Origin: Chloroflexota bacterium
GTDB lineage: Bacteria > Chloroflexota > UBA6077 > CF-72
Direction of reading: 5' to 3'
Assembly (NCBI GenBank): GCA_019247135.1
Contig: JAFAPL010000906.1
Coordinates: 1-12,398 of the forward strand
DNA: 12,398 nt
The notes under the pieces were generated by a model. The model made no database searches. It had not been told where the DNA came from and worked only from the letters and a program-made list of their open reading frames with translations. Every line of letters starts with the position of its first letter. The stretch's first letter is position 1. Positions 1-5,480 of this stretch are shown here, piece by piece. A program made the translations under genes and the position numbers.

Positions 1-78
1 TCGTTGAGCCGTTTTCGGGCCGATTCCGGGCAACGTCGCAAAAGCCTCGACGGCCCGGTTGATCGGCTCGACGTGCAC
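1..78 (-). CDS. recR: RecR recombination mediator, N-terminal fragment
   Basis: Only the first 26 codons lie in the window; the gene runs off the left edge. The peptide from GTG 78-76 reads VHVEPINRAVEAF then TLPGIGPKTAQR. That matches the helix-hairpin-helix start of RecR, where a short helix is followed by LPGIGPKTAQR. RecR works with RecO (encoded upstream in this cluster) to load RecA on SSB-coated single-stranded DNA at gaps. The stop of the preceding YbaB gene at 90-88 is in the same frame, only nine bases before the GTG, and no other start codon lies between, so GTG is the start. No clear Shine-Dalgarno sequence is seen. The ybaB-recR order after dnaX is a very common bacterial arrangement and supports the call. 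The Cys4 and Toprim domains are outside the window. Confidence 0.9.
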   Translation of the reverse strand, partial: MHVEPINRAVEAFATLPGIGPKTAQR

Positions 79-87
79 GTGCGGGGC

Positions 88-405
88 TTAAGGCATGCCC
101 GGCAGCTTCATGCCGCCGGTGAGGGGTGCGACCTTCTCGGCCGCCAGCTTCTGCGCTTTGGCTAACGCTTCGTTGACCGCTGCCACGACGAGGTCCTCGA
201 GCGTTTCGATGTCTTCGGGATCAACCGCCTCAGCGGCGATCTTGACGCTCTGGACCTTCGCCTGGGCTGGACCCATGCCGATCTCCGAGATGGTCACGGT
301 GACGGCGCCACCGCCAGCCGAAGCTTCCACCCTTTCACTGGCAAGGTCGTCTTGCATCTTCTGAATGCGCGCTTGCAACTGGCGCATCATCTCGTTGTTC
401 ATCAT
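88..405 (-). CDS. YbaB/EbfC family nucleoid-associated protein
   Basis: Small DNA-binding protein of the YbaB/EbfC family, usually about 100 to 110 residues and encoded between dnaX and recR, exactly as here. From ATG 405-403 the product is 105 residues. It has an N-terminal amphipathic helix rich in Met, Gln and Lys (MMNNEMMRQLQARIQKMQDDL), a central beta section (VTVTISEIGMG, VQSVKIAAEAV) and a C-terminal helix (DLVVAAVNEALAKAQKLAAEKV) ending in the Gly/Met-rich tail LTGGMKLPGMP typical of the family. The frame is open upstream to 468, but that stretch overlaps the end of dnaX and does not resemble the family, so the downstream Met was chosen. The dnaX stop lies about 16 bases upstream. Family members bind DNA as dimers; a specific role here is inferred only. 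Confidence 0.92.
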   Translation of the reverse strand: MMNNEMMRQLQARIQKMQDDLASERVEASAGGGAVTVTISEIGMGPAQAKVQSVKIAAEAVDPEDIETLEDLVVAAVNEALAKAQKLAAEKVAPLTGGMKLPGMP

Positions 406-421
406 GGGCGCAGGCGAGATT

Positions 422-2032
422 CTAGCTTGGTAAGCGTCTCGGCTCCCCGCCGAAGGTACGCGCTGCAAAATTGATCACCGGGTCGTCCAGCAGATTGGGT
501 GAGCCGTCTCCCGCGGCCAGCGTGCCTCGCAGACGAACGGTCTGACCGAGCGTGCGAGTGAGCGCGTCCTCGATGATGCGGCGATTGCTGTTGGATTCGG
601 CGCTCTTGCGATTGAAGTCGGTCTGAAAGGCGACGACCACGACATTGCCGTCGAGCCGCAGCGGCGCCGCGCGGCCGAGCAGAGTCGCCAGGAGCGGGTT
701 GCGCGACTTGACGTGATCAACCACGTCGGCCCATTTTGCGGCCAGGCCCGATTCGCTGACGGGCCGCGGCTCTCGTACCTCTGGTTGCGGCGGTATGCCC
801 GCGCTCGGGATAGAAGTGCTCGACGGTTCGGTTGCCTGAGGAGGCTCTTCGATCGCGGCCGGTGCCGCGGGCGTGACGACTACTGCTGGACCAGCAGATG
901 ACGCGACGTCGCACGCCTCCAGCAGGGCCACCTCTGCCTGAATCTGAAACTGTTGCGCGTCTCGCGTCCGCGCCAACGCCTCCGACAGCGTTTGCACCAG
1001 CCGTAAGAGCGCGCCCACCGACCATGCCGGCGCGCGTTCGCGCAACCACGCCACCTCATCGGCTGGCATCTCGTCAGCGAGCCGCGCATCAGCGCCGGTG
1101 CGCAACAAGAGAAGCGCCCGCAGATGCACCAGCAGCTCGTCCACGAACAGCCGTACGTCCGCACCGCCTTCGGCGACGTCCGAGAGCAGCGCCATCACGG
1201 CCGCCGGATCGCGCCGCGTCATGCCGTCGAGTGCACCGCGGACCGCCTCCACGGACGGCAAGCTGAGCGCGGCCCGCGCGACCTCGAGTGTCAGATCGCC
1301 CGTCGCATACGCGCTCAACTGATCCAGCAGGCTCAACGCGTCGCGCAAGCCGCCGCGCGCGACCAGCGCTAGCTGCTCCACGACGGCGGGGTCGACCCGC
1401 ATGCCTTCGCTCTCGGCAACTCGGCGAAGCTGCTCGCGTGTGTCGGCGAACGGAATGCGCCGGAGATCGAACCGCTGACAGCGCGAGACGATCGTGGCGG
1501 GCACTTTGTGCGCCTCAGTCGTGGCCAGCACGAAGATCGCGTGCGAGGGTGGCTCTTCCAGCGTCTTGAGCAAGGCGTCCCACGCTTGCGGCGTGAGCTC
1601 GTGCGCCTCGTCGATGATGTAGAGCTTGTAGCGGCCGTCACCCGGGCGGTAGGCAACTTTGTCGCGCAGATCGCGAATATCGTCGATGCCGCGATTCGAC
1701 GCCGCGTCGATCTCGATCAGGTCGAGCGCTCGGCCCTCGAGCCCGGCCACACACAGCGGACAGACGTTGCACGGGTCGCCATCGGCGGCGTTCGGGCAGT
1801 TGGCCGCGCGGTAGAGGATCCGCGCCACGCTCGTTTTGCCCGTGCCACGTGGGCCCGTGAACAGGTACGCGTGCGCGAGTCGTTCGAGCTTGACGGCATT
1901 ACGCAAGGTGCGGGTGACGTGCTCCTGGCCGACGACGTCCTCGAACCGACGCGGCCGCCAGCGCAGGTAGAGCGCGCGGTGCGGCTCAGGTGCCCGGGCT
2001 GGCGAGGTCGAGGTCGGCTGGTCGTCGAACAT
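422..2032 (-). CDS. dnaX: DNA polymerase III subunit gamma/tau
   Basis: Clamp-loader ATPase of the replicative polymerase, 536 residues. Visible motifs are Walker A GPRGTGKT (60-67), a zinc-binding cysteine set at 79, 88, 91 and 94, Walker B with DEAH (141-144), and the sensor-1 segment SRCQRF (183-188). Domain order is AAA+ core, lid, the helical collar domain to about residue 375, a Pro/Ala/Glu/Ser-rich linker (about 380-430), and a C-terminal domain. The last contains a WADVVDHVKSRNP-like start and a VVVVAFQTDFNRKSAE segment. That resembles the tau-type C-terminal domain of Gram-positive and Chloroflexota DnaX rather than the longer E. coli tau tail. The ATG at 2032-2030 lies five bases after the recO stop. 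I saw no A-rich slippery heptamer that would make a separate gamma form. Certain as DnaX; the C-terminal assignment is by resemblance. Confidence 0.97.
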   Translation of the reverse strand: MFDDQPTSTSPARAPEPHRALYLRWRPRRFEDVVGQEHVTRTLRNAVKLERLAHAYLFTGPRGTGKTSVARILYRAANCPNAADGDPCNVCPLCVAGLEGRALDLIEIDAASNRGIDDIRDLRDKVAYRPGDGRYKLYIIDEAHELTPQAWDALLKTLEEPPSHAIFVLATTEAHKVPATIVSRCQRFDLRRIPFADTREQLRRVAESEGMRVDPAVVEQLALVARGGLRDALSLLDQLSAYATGDLTLEVARAALSLPSVEAVRGALDGMTRRDPAAVMALLSDVAEGGADVRLFVDELLVHLRALLLLRTGADARLADEMPADEVAWLRERAPAWSVGALLRLVQTLSEALARTRDAQQFQIQAEVALLEACDVASSAGPAVVVTPAAPAAIEEPPQATEPSSTSIPSAGIPPQPEVREPRPVSESGLAAKWADVVDHVKSRNPLLATLLGRAAPLRLDGNVVVVAFQTDFNRKSAESNSNRRIIEDALTRTLGQTVRLRGTLAAGDGSPNLLDDPVINFAARTFGGEPRRLPS

Positions 2033-2037
2033 TTGCG

Positions 2038-2793
2038 CTATTGTAATCCCGAGAGTCTGGCGATCAGTGCCGGGCTACGCAGGCGGCGCTCGACGAGGTA
2101 TTCGGCATAGGTTCGCAGCAGTGCTTCGGCTTCGCGCGCGACTTCTGCCGGGACGTTGAGACCGCCGTGCGTGTGCCTGTGCTGCACGAAGCGCAGCAGC
2201 TTCAAGGTCGGCACGTCGATCGGATGAGCCGCGGCTTCACGGGGTCCGCACGCGGGGCAGAGCACACCTCCAGCGGCGGCCGAGAAGTAGTTCTCACGCG
2301 GCGCGATCTCCGCCCGACAGCTCAAGCATTCGCGAAGCTCGGGCCGATAGCCGAGCGCTTCCATGAGCCGCAGATGGAACGAAACGAGCACCAGCCGCGG
2401 GTCGGCGCCGCCGCACAACGCACCCAGGCCATCCGTCAGTGTGATGAAGGCCGCGCGGTTCTCCATGCGCTCCTCCGTGAGCGCGTCGACCATCTCGGCC
2501 AGGTAGTACGCGTGCGTGGCGAGAGTCAGATCCTCGCGCACCTCCCGAAACGCCTCGACCGTGGCCGCTTGAGACACCACGTCGAGCTCGCGGCCAACCG
2601 CGAACAGCACGTCGGTCAGCGTGAACGGCTCGAGATGTCCGGCCGATCGACTGGTGGTCCGCCGCACGCCTCTAGCGACGGCTTTGACCTTGCCGACGTC
2701 GCGCGAGAAGAACGTCACGATGCGGTCGGCTTCGCCCAGGTCCATGCGTTTGAGGACGACCGCCGGAGTGCGATACAGGCGCTGGTGGCGCAT
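2038..2793 (-). CDS. recO: DNA repair protein RecO
   Basis: RecO, 251 residues, usual family length. It binds SSB and ssDNA and with RecR loads RecA in gap repair. The N-terminal OB-fold begins RLYRTPAVVLKRMDLGEADRIVTFFS, the characteristic RecO opening, followed by KAVARGVRR. The helical domain contains a zinc ribbon-like Cys4 set at residues 156, 159, 179 and 182 (CLSC and CPAC), present in many Gram-positive-type RecO proteins. The ATG at 2793-2791 overlaps the rimM stop by one base (TGATG), indicating coupled translation. The stop is five bases before dnaX. The gene sits two genes upstream of ybaB and recR, so the RecO-RecR pair is encoded in one transcription unit with dnaX between them. 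Confidence 0.96.
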   Translation of the reverse strand: MRHQRLYRTPAVVLKRMDLGEADRIVTFFSRDVGKVKAVARGVRRTTSRSAGHLEPFTLTDVLFAVGRELDVVSQAATVEAFREVREDLTLATHAYYLAEMVDALTEERMENRAAFITLTDGLGALCGGADPRLVLVSFHLRLMEALGYRPELRECLSCRAEIAPRENYFSAAAGGVLCPACGPREAAAHPIDVPTLKLLRFVQHRHTHGGLNVPAEVAREAEALLRTYAEYLVERRLRSPALIARLSGLQ

Positions 2794-3437
2794 CAGCGGA
2801 TCAGTCCTGGCATGGGCTCGACGAGCATACGACCGCTGGCTGGGTCGATGTCCTTGACGACGTCTTTGATGGCCGGGATCAGCACCTCCCCGTGCTGGCC
2901 CTGGACGACGTAAACGTCGTTGGCGCCCGTTTCCAGGATGTCCCGGACCTCGCCGATGATCGTGCCGTCGGCCGTCTCGACGCGCAGACCGATGACCTCG
3001 TGCCAGAAGAACTGGCCTCTGGGCAGCTGGACCTTGTCGTCTTGCGCCACTTCGACGTCCGCGCCGCGCAGCGTTTGCGCGGTCTCACGGTCGGTGATGT
3101 CTTCGAGCCGAAGAAGGATGTTTGGCGGCTGCGCACGCGCGCCCGCAACCACGTGCTCGTGCCCACGAATGATGACGCGGGCCCCTTTGCGAAAGCGCTG
3201 CCTGGGGAAGTCGGTGACCACGCGGCACTTGAGCTCGCCCTTCACCCCGTGCGCGGCGAGCACCTGTGCGGCGATGAGCAGGTCGCTAGACGACGTCGAG
3301 GTCGACGCGGATGCCTTTTCGGGTTGCGGCGGCTTTGACGAGGGCGCGGAGCCCGCGGACGACGCGGCCCTGGCGACCGATGACTTTGCCGATGTCTTCT
3401 TCGTCGACTTCGAGCTCGTAGACCGTGGTGTTGCCAT
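2793..3437 (-). CDS. rimM: 16S rRNA processing factor RimM, start uncertain
   Basis: RimM binds uS19 and helps mature the 30S head. The conserved part begins at about residue 52 (LLIAAQVLAAHGVKGELKC), includes the RimM N-domain (RVIIRGHEHVV, LEDITDRETAQTLRGADVEV) and the PRC-barrel-like C-domain (FFWHEVIGLRVETADG, GANDVYVVQG, EVLIPAIKDVVKDID). The start is the problem. The only in-frame ATG (3437-3435) lies about 150 bases inside the preceding KH gene and gives a Ser/Ala/Lys-rich N-tail. It has an SD-like GAGGT five bases upstream. Otherwise translation would need a CTG near 3281, since the next GTG (3263) would remove the first beta strand. The stop overlaps recO by one base. Identity is certain; the 5' end is not. 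Confidence 0.9.
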   Translation of the reverse strand: MATPRSTSSKSTKKTSAKSSVARAASSAGSAPSSKPPQPEKASASTSTSSSDLLIAAQVLAAHGVKGELKCRVVTDFPRQRFRKGARVIIRGHEHVVAGARAQPPNILLRLEDITDRETAQTLRGADVEVAQDDKVQLPRGQFFWHEVIGLRVETADGTIIGEVRDILETGANDVYVVQGQHGEVLIPAIKDVVKDIDPASGRMLVEPMPGLIR

Positions 3438-3606
3438 CCTGGACCTCGTCGACCTTGACGGCGTCCGGCTTGTCGACGAGTGCGCGGGCGACGTACTCCA
3501 CCAGCCCCGTCAGGTCAGGCTCGAGCTCCTCGAGCTCTTCGTCTTCCTCAAATTCTTCGAGGTCGTCTCCGACTGGCGAAGCCTCGGGCTGCGTCTCTTC
3601 AGCCAT
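3286..3606 (-). CDS. khpA: KH-domain RNA-binding protein, KhpA-like
   Basis: Small KH-domain protein of the KhpA/YlqC family, normally about 75 to 80 residues and encoded between rpsP and rimM, as here. From ATG 3606-3604 it has 106 residues. The C-terminal 80 carry the fold: LTGLVEYVARALVDKPDAV, a beta pair (TTVYELEVDEED), the KH signature IGKVIGRQGR with GxxG = GRQG (residues 77-80), then the helix VVRGLRALVKAAATRKG. In addition there is an N-terminal acidic extension of about 30 residues (EEFEEDEELEELEPD), which is longer than usual. The start overlaps the rpsP stop by eight bases. A longer frame opens at 3636 but would add a basic stretch inside rpsP and is less likely. KhpA proteins bind structured RNA, often paired with KhpB; the partner is not in this window. 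Confidence 0.9.
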   Translation of the reverse strand: MAEETQPEASPVGDDLEEFEEDEELEELEPDLTGLVEYVARALVDKPDAVKVDEVQDGNTTVYELEVDEEDIGKVIGRQGRVVRGLRALVKAAATRKGIRVDLDVV

Positions 3607-3886
3607 TGGCCTCGGCCGTCGCGGCGGCGCGTGCACGGGGTGGTGCCTCGACGAGGCCGCGCTTGCTCAGCAGGCGCGCGACGCGCTCACTCGGCGTGGC
3701 GCCACGACTGAGCCATTCACGCACGCGCTCTTCGTTGATCTCGAACGTAGTGGGGTTGGTGAGCGGGTTGTAGTGACCCAGGATCTCGAGAAAAGTCCCA
3801 TCCCGCGGCGCCGTGGACTCGGCCACGACGACGCGGTAAGAAGGCTGTTTCTTCGCGCCCGTCCGGCGCAATCGAATCTTCAGCAA
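3599..3886 (-). CDS. rpsP: 30S ribosomal protein bS16
   Basis: bS16, 95 residues. The opening MLKIRLRRTGAKKQPSYRVVV followed by AESTAPRDGTFLEILGHYNPLTNP is diagnostic. A variable Ala/Arg/Glu-rich tail follows. The start codon is TTG at 3886-3884, and an in-frame stop (3895-3893) leaves no alternative upstream. A purine-rich AAAGGA lies about ten bases before it and may serve as ribosome-binding site. It is the first gene of the rpsP-khpA-rimM-recO-dnaX-ybaB-recR run. Its start lies two bases from the plausible ATG (3889) of the divergent LAGLIDADG gene, so whatever drives rpsP must lie inside that inserted gene or far upstream in the rpsI transcript. Confidence 0.96.
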   Translation of the reverse strand: MLKIRLRRTGAKKQPSYRVVVAESTAPRDGTFLEILGHYNPLTNPTTFEINEERVREWLSRGATPSERVARLLSKRGLVEAPPRARAAATAEANG

Positions 3887-3910
3887 TGATGTTCAGTCCT
3901 TTGGCGGGCA

Positions 3911-3939
3911 AGTATAAATCAGAAGGTCCGGAACACATG
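3911..3939 (-). promoter_or_regulatory. Possible promoter for rpsP operon (weak)
   Basis: On the minus strand a -10-like TATACT occupies 3916-3911, 25 bases before the rpsP start, in a locally AT-rich patch. The -35 region about 17 bases upstream (CATGTG, 3939-3934) is poor. Transcription starting from it would give a leader of only about 20 bases containing the AAAGGA before the TTG. The element lies within the 5' part of the opposing LAGLIDADG gene. Pattern-based only; read-through from rpsI is an equal alternative. Confidence 0.25.
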
Positions 3940-3970
3940 TTCTATACAGTTTTTCCCGAAACGAGGAGGC

Positions 3971-4059
3971 GCGACCATAGGCTGCGAAAAGGTCTTTGAA
4001 CAATTCAATCTGTTCGGTGCGCGTGCTCGTGCACTTGACTACTATTGTCCGGCCTTGGC
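3971..4059 (-). other. Putative microinversion of about 85-90 bp
   Basis: This segment codes on the minus strand for a plausible internal piece of the LAGLIDADG protein (ELFKDLFAAYG), while the flanking parts are read on the plus strand. The breakpoints sit in 8-base imperfect inverted repeats, six of eight positions matching, so exact ends are uncertain by several bases. Reinverting about a centre of 4015 keeps the reading frame on both sides. An assembly artefact or an active switch are alternatives. Confidence 0.45.
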
Positions 4060-4545
4060 GTCTATAGCGACGAAGCCACGATGGCACGTCGAAAACGTCA
4101 AACAATCGCGATGCAGGTTGGACTCAATCTGACCTTCGACTTCCTGTTGCCGAAAGAAGATCGAATTCCCGACTGGGTCCTCGAGCGAGACGACACATTC
4201 TTCGCGTTTTTTGCCGGCTACCTGGATGCGGAAGGCTACATTCGCGCGTACTTGCCCAAACGTTATCGCACGTGGCAACCACAACTCGAAATTCGCTCCT
4301 ACGATGCGGTTCTACTCGAGCAGCTCAGCGCCGGCTTAAACGACCGAGGCATTCCGTGCATCCACGCCCACGTGTGTGTCGCAGCCGGCTACACCAACAG
4401 CCGCGGCGTGAAAAGCAATTGCGCGCTGTGGCGCATTGGCCTGTCAGCGCGCGCATCGCTTCGTTCGTTATTCGAAAATATCGACCCCTATGTGCGCCAT
4501 GCGCTTCGCCGTCGTCAAATGCTCGATGCTTGGCGGATTTTATAA
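4045..4545 (+). CDS. LAGLIDADG homing endonuclease-like, possibly truncated
   Basis: The only gene on the plus strand, convergent with rpsI. The undisturbed open part is 166 codons from TTG 4045; ATG 4081 is another possible start. Residues 52-66 (FFAFFAGYLDAEGYI) form the LAGLIDADG helix, with Glu63 in the place of the metal-binding acid. The following LEIRSYDAVLLEQLSAGLN and AGYTNSRGVKSNCALWRIGL segments resemble the saddle strands and helices of single-motif LAGLIDADG proteins, which act as homodimers. It is free-standing, not an intein: rpsI and rpsP are both complete. It ends 22 bases from the rpsI stop with no terminator visible. Third positions are much less GC-rich than in the ribosomal genes, which suggests transfer. 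The N-terminal part seems lost to an inversion, so the protein may be inactive. The specific cleavage target is unknown. Confidence 0.8.
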   Translation: MSGLGVYSDEATMARRKRQTIAMQVGLNLTFDFLLPKEDRIPDWVLERDDTFFAFFAGYLDAEGYIRAYLPKRYRTWQPQLEIRSYDAVLLEQLSAGLNDRGIPCIHAHVCVAAGYTNSRGVKSNCALWRIGLSARASLRSLFENIDPYVRHALRRRQMLDAWRIL

Positions 4546-4567
4546 GTGGATATTTAGATGTATTTGC

Positions 4568-4710
4568 TCAGCGCTTGGTATATTGAGGGCGCTTGCGAGC
4601 GCGTTTGAGGCCGTACTTTTTGCGTTCTTTCTCGCGTGGATCGCGCGTTAGTAGGCCATTTTCTCGCAATATTTGTTTGTTGTTTTCGTCCAGTTTTAGA
4701 AGCGCGCGCG
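4568..4710 (-). other. Recoded, lower-GC 3' segment of rpsI
   Basis: About 43 codons at the end of rpsI have roughly 50 percent G/C third positions, against about 95 percent in the 75 or so codons immediately before. The plus-strand LAGLIDADG gene just beyond the stop is also of lower third-position GC. This points to a joint origin of the rpsI end and the endonuclease gene. The boundary (about 4700-4720) is an estimate from codon inspection, not from a statistical test. Confidence 0.65.
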
Positions 4711-5005
4711 CGGTTGCGTGCAACAGTGCTCCGGCCTGGCCGCTGACGCCGCCGCCGACCACTTTGGCCAGCAGGTTGTAGTTGCCCAGGCGGTTGGTCA
4801 AGCGCAGCGGCAGGGTGATGGAGGCCTGGTGCGAGCCGCGTGGAAAACGCTGCTCGAACGGCTGGCCGTTGATCACGATCTGGCCGTTGCCGGGCTGCAG
4901 CAAGACGCGCGCGACGCTGGTCTTGCGGCGGCCGACGGCGGTCGCCGAGCCACCACGTGCGGCGCCGCCAGCTGGCGGAGTAGGAATGCGATCTCTCATG
5001 GTCAT
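4568..5005 (-). CDS. rpsI: 30S ribosomal protein uS9
   Basis: uS9, 145 residues, whose C-terminal tail reaches toward the P-site tRNA. Conserved parts are GRRKTSVARVLLQPG (from about residue 25), INGQPFEQRFPRG, the Gly-rich VVGGGVSGQAGALLHATARALL, and the basic end KKYGLKRARKRPQYTKR. The first 22 residues (Pro/Gly/Ala-rich) are a lineage-specific extension. ATG 5005-5003 overlaps the rplM stop (ATGA); a second ATG two codons later is equally possible. Base composition is split. Codons from about Gly20 to Gly95 are nearly all G/C in third position, whereas the last 43 codons are about half A/T-ending (CTA, AAA, ATA, CAA, AAT, CCA). The change falls near 4700-4720. The protein sequence stays intact, so the recoded end is functional in principle. 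It faces a convergent LAGLIDADG gene. Confidence 0.96.
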   Translation of the reverse strand: MTMRDRIPTPPAGGAARGGSATAVGRRKTSVARVLLQPGNGQIVINGQPFEQRFPRGSHQASITLPLRLTNRLGNYNLLAKVVGGGVSGQAGALLHATARALLKLDENNKQILRENGLLTRDPREKERKKYGLKRARKRPQYTKR

Positions 5006-5466
5006 ACGGTCTGGCCCTCAGTGTGGGCGCGTTTTTCGTCCGCGCGGAACTGCGCCTGATGTGGGTGGTCCGCGCCGGCGTACACCTTGAGTTTCCGCAG
5101 CATCTTCCGACCGAGGGCGTTGTGCGGGAGCATGCCGCGTACGGTGTGCTTGATGACTCTGTCCGGGTGGCGTTCGAGCAGGTCGCCGAGGGCGACGGAC
5201 TTCAATCCGCCCGGGTAGGTCGAGTGACGGTAATACAGGCGGTCGCGGGCTTTATTGCCAGTCAGACGAATCCGGCTGGCATTGACGACCACGACGAAGT
5301 CGCCGACGTCCATGTGCTCGGCAAACGTCGGCAGATGCTTGCCGCGAAGGTACCCGGCTACCTGGGTTGCCAGGCGACCCAGCGTCTGGCCCTCGGCATC
5401 GACGAGGCGCCAGGCGTGCGTCACCTCGCTGGCTCTGGGGGTGTACGTCTTCTGTGTCGTTGGCAT
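5002..5466 (-). CDS. rplM: 50S ribosomal protein uL13
   Basis: uL13, 154 residues, an early-assembly protein of the large subunit. Signature parts are WRLVDAEGQTLGRLATQVAG with LRGKHLPTF following, VGDFVVVVNASRIRLTGNKARD with a YYRHSTYPGG loop, and VRGMLPHNALGRKMLRKLKVYAGADHPHQAQ, the usual uL13 C-terminal signature. The ATG at 5466-5464 lies 14 bases after the truA stop. The stop overlaps the rpsI start (ATGA), the classic L13-S9 pair. In B. subtilis-type and Chloroflexota-type genomes this pair follows truA, as here. Composition matches the other ribosomal genes, and there is no sign of disturbance. Confidence 0.97.
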   Translation of the reverse strand: MPTTQKTYTPRASEVTHAWRLVDAEGQTLGRLATQVAGYLRGKHLPTFAEHMDVGDFVVVVNASRIRLTGNKARDRLYYRHSTYPGGLKSVALGDLLERHPDRVIKHTVRGMLPHNALGRKMLRKLKVYAGADHPHQAQFRADEKRAHTEGQTV

Positions 5467-5480
5467 TCTTCGTTCAGATC

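Larger units (their letters stand above)
3889..4059 (+). pseudogene. 5' part of LAGLIDADG gene, broken by inversion
   Basis: From ATG 3889 the plus strand reads MFSPLAGKYKSEGPEHMF then YTVFPETRRR, in the same frame as the downstream LAGLIDADG reading frame, until TGA at 3997. Another in-frame TGA lies at 4036. Between about 3971 and 4059 the minus strand instead reads QGRTIVVKCTSTRTEQIELF then KDLFAAYGR, which looks like the missing piece. Turning that segment back gives one open frame of 219 codons from 3889 to the stop at 4545, with a junction YGRVYSDEATMARR. Short imperfect inverted repeats (AGGCGCGA at 3967-3974; AGACGCCA as the complement of 4056-4063) lie at the two ends. The frame arithmetic and the microhomology are seen directly; that it was once a single gene is inferred. 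Confidence 0.55.

Noticed and set aside
422..2032. Possible programmed frameshift in dnaX producing a shorter gamma subunit
   Set aside because: No A-rich slippery heptamer was seen on the coding strand, and the gene is GC-rich throughout.
2167..2913. Plus-strand open frame of 248 codons opposite recO
   Set aside because: Antisense to RecO with intact motifs; no independent evidence of coding.
4045..4545. LAGLIDADG frame as an intein or intron-encoded endonuclease
   Set aside because: It is on the opposite strand from both neighbours, rpsI and rpsP are each complete, and no splicing-domain motifs are visible.
3887..4567. Remnant of the original rpsI 3' end downstream of the insert
   Set aside because: I looked for a second copy of the basic KKYGLKRAR-like end between the rpsI stop and rpsP on the minus strand and found none. 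Any displaced end has been lost or replaced by conversion.
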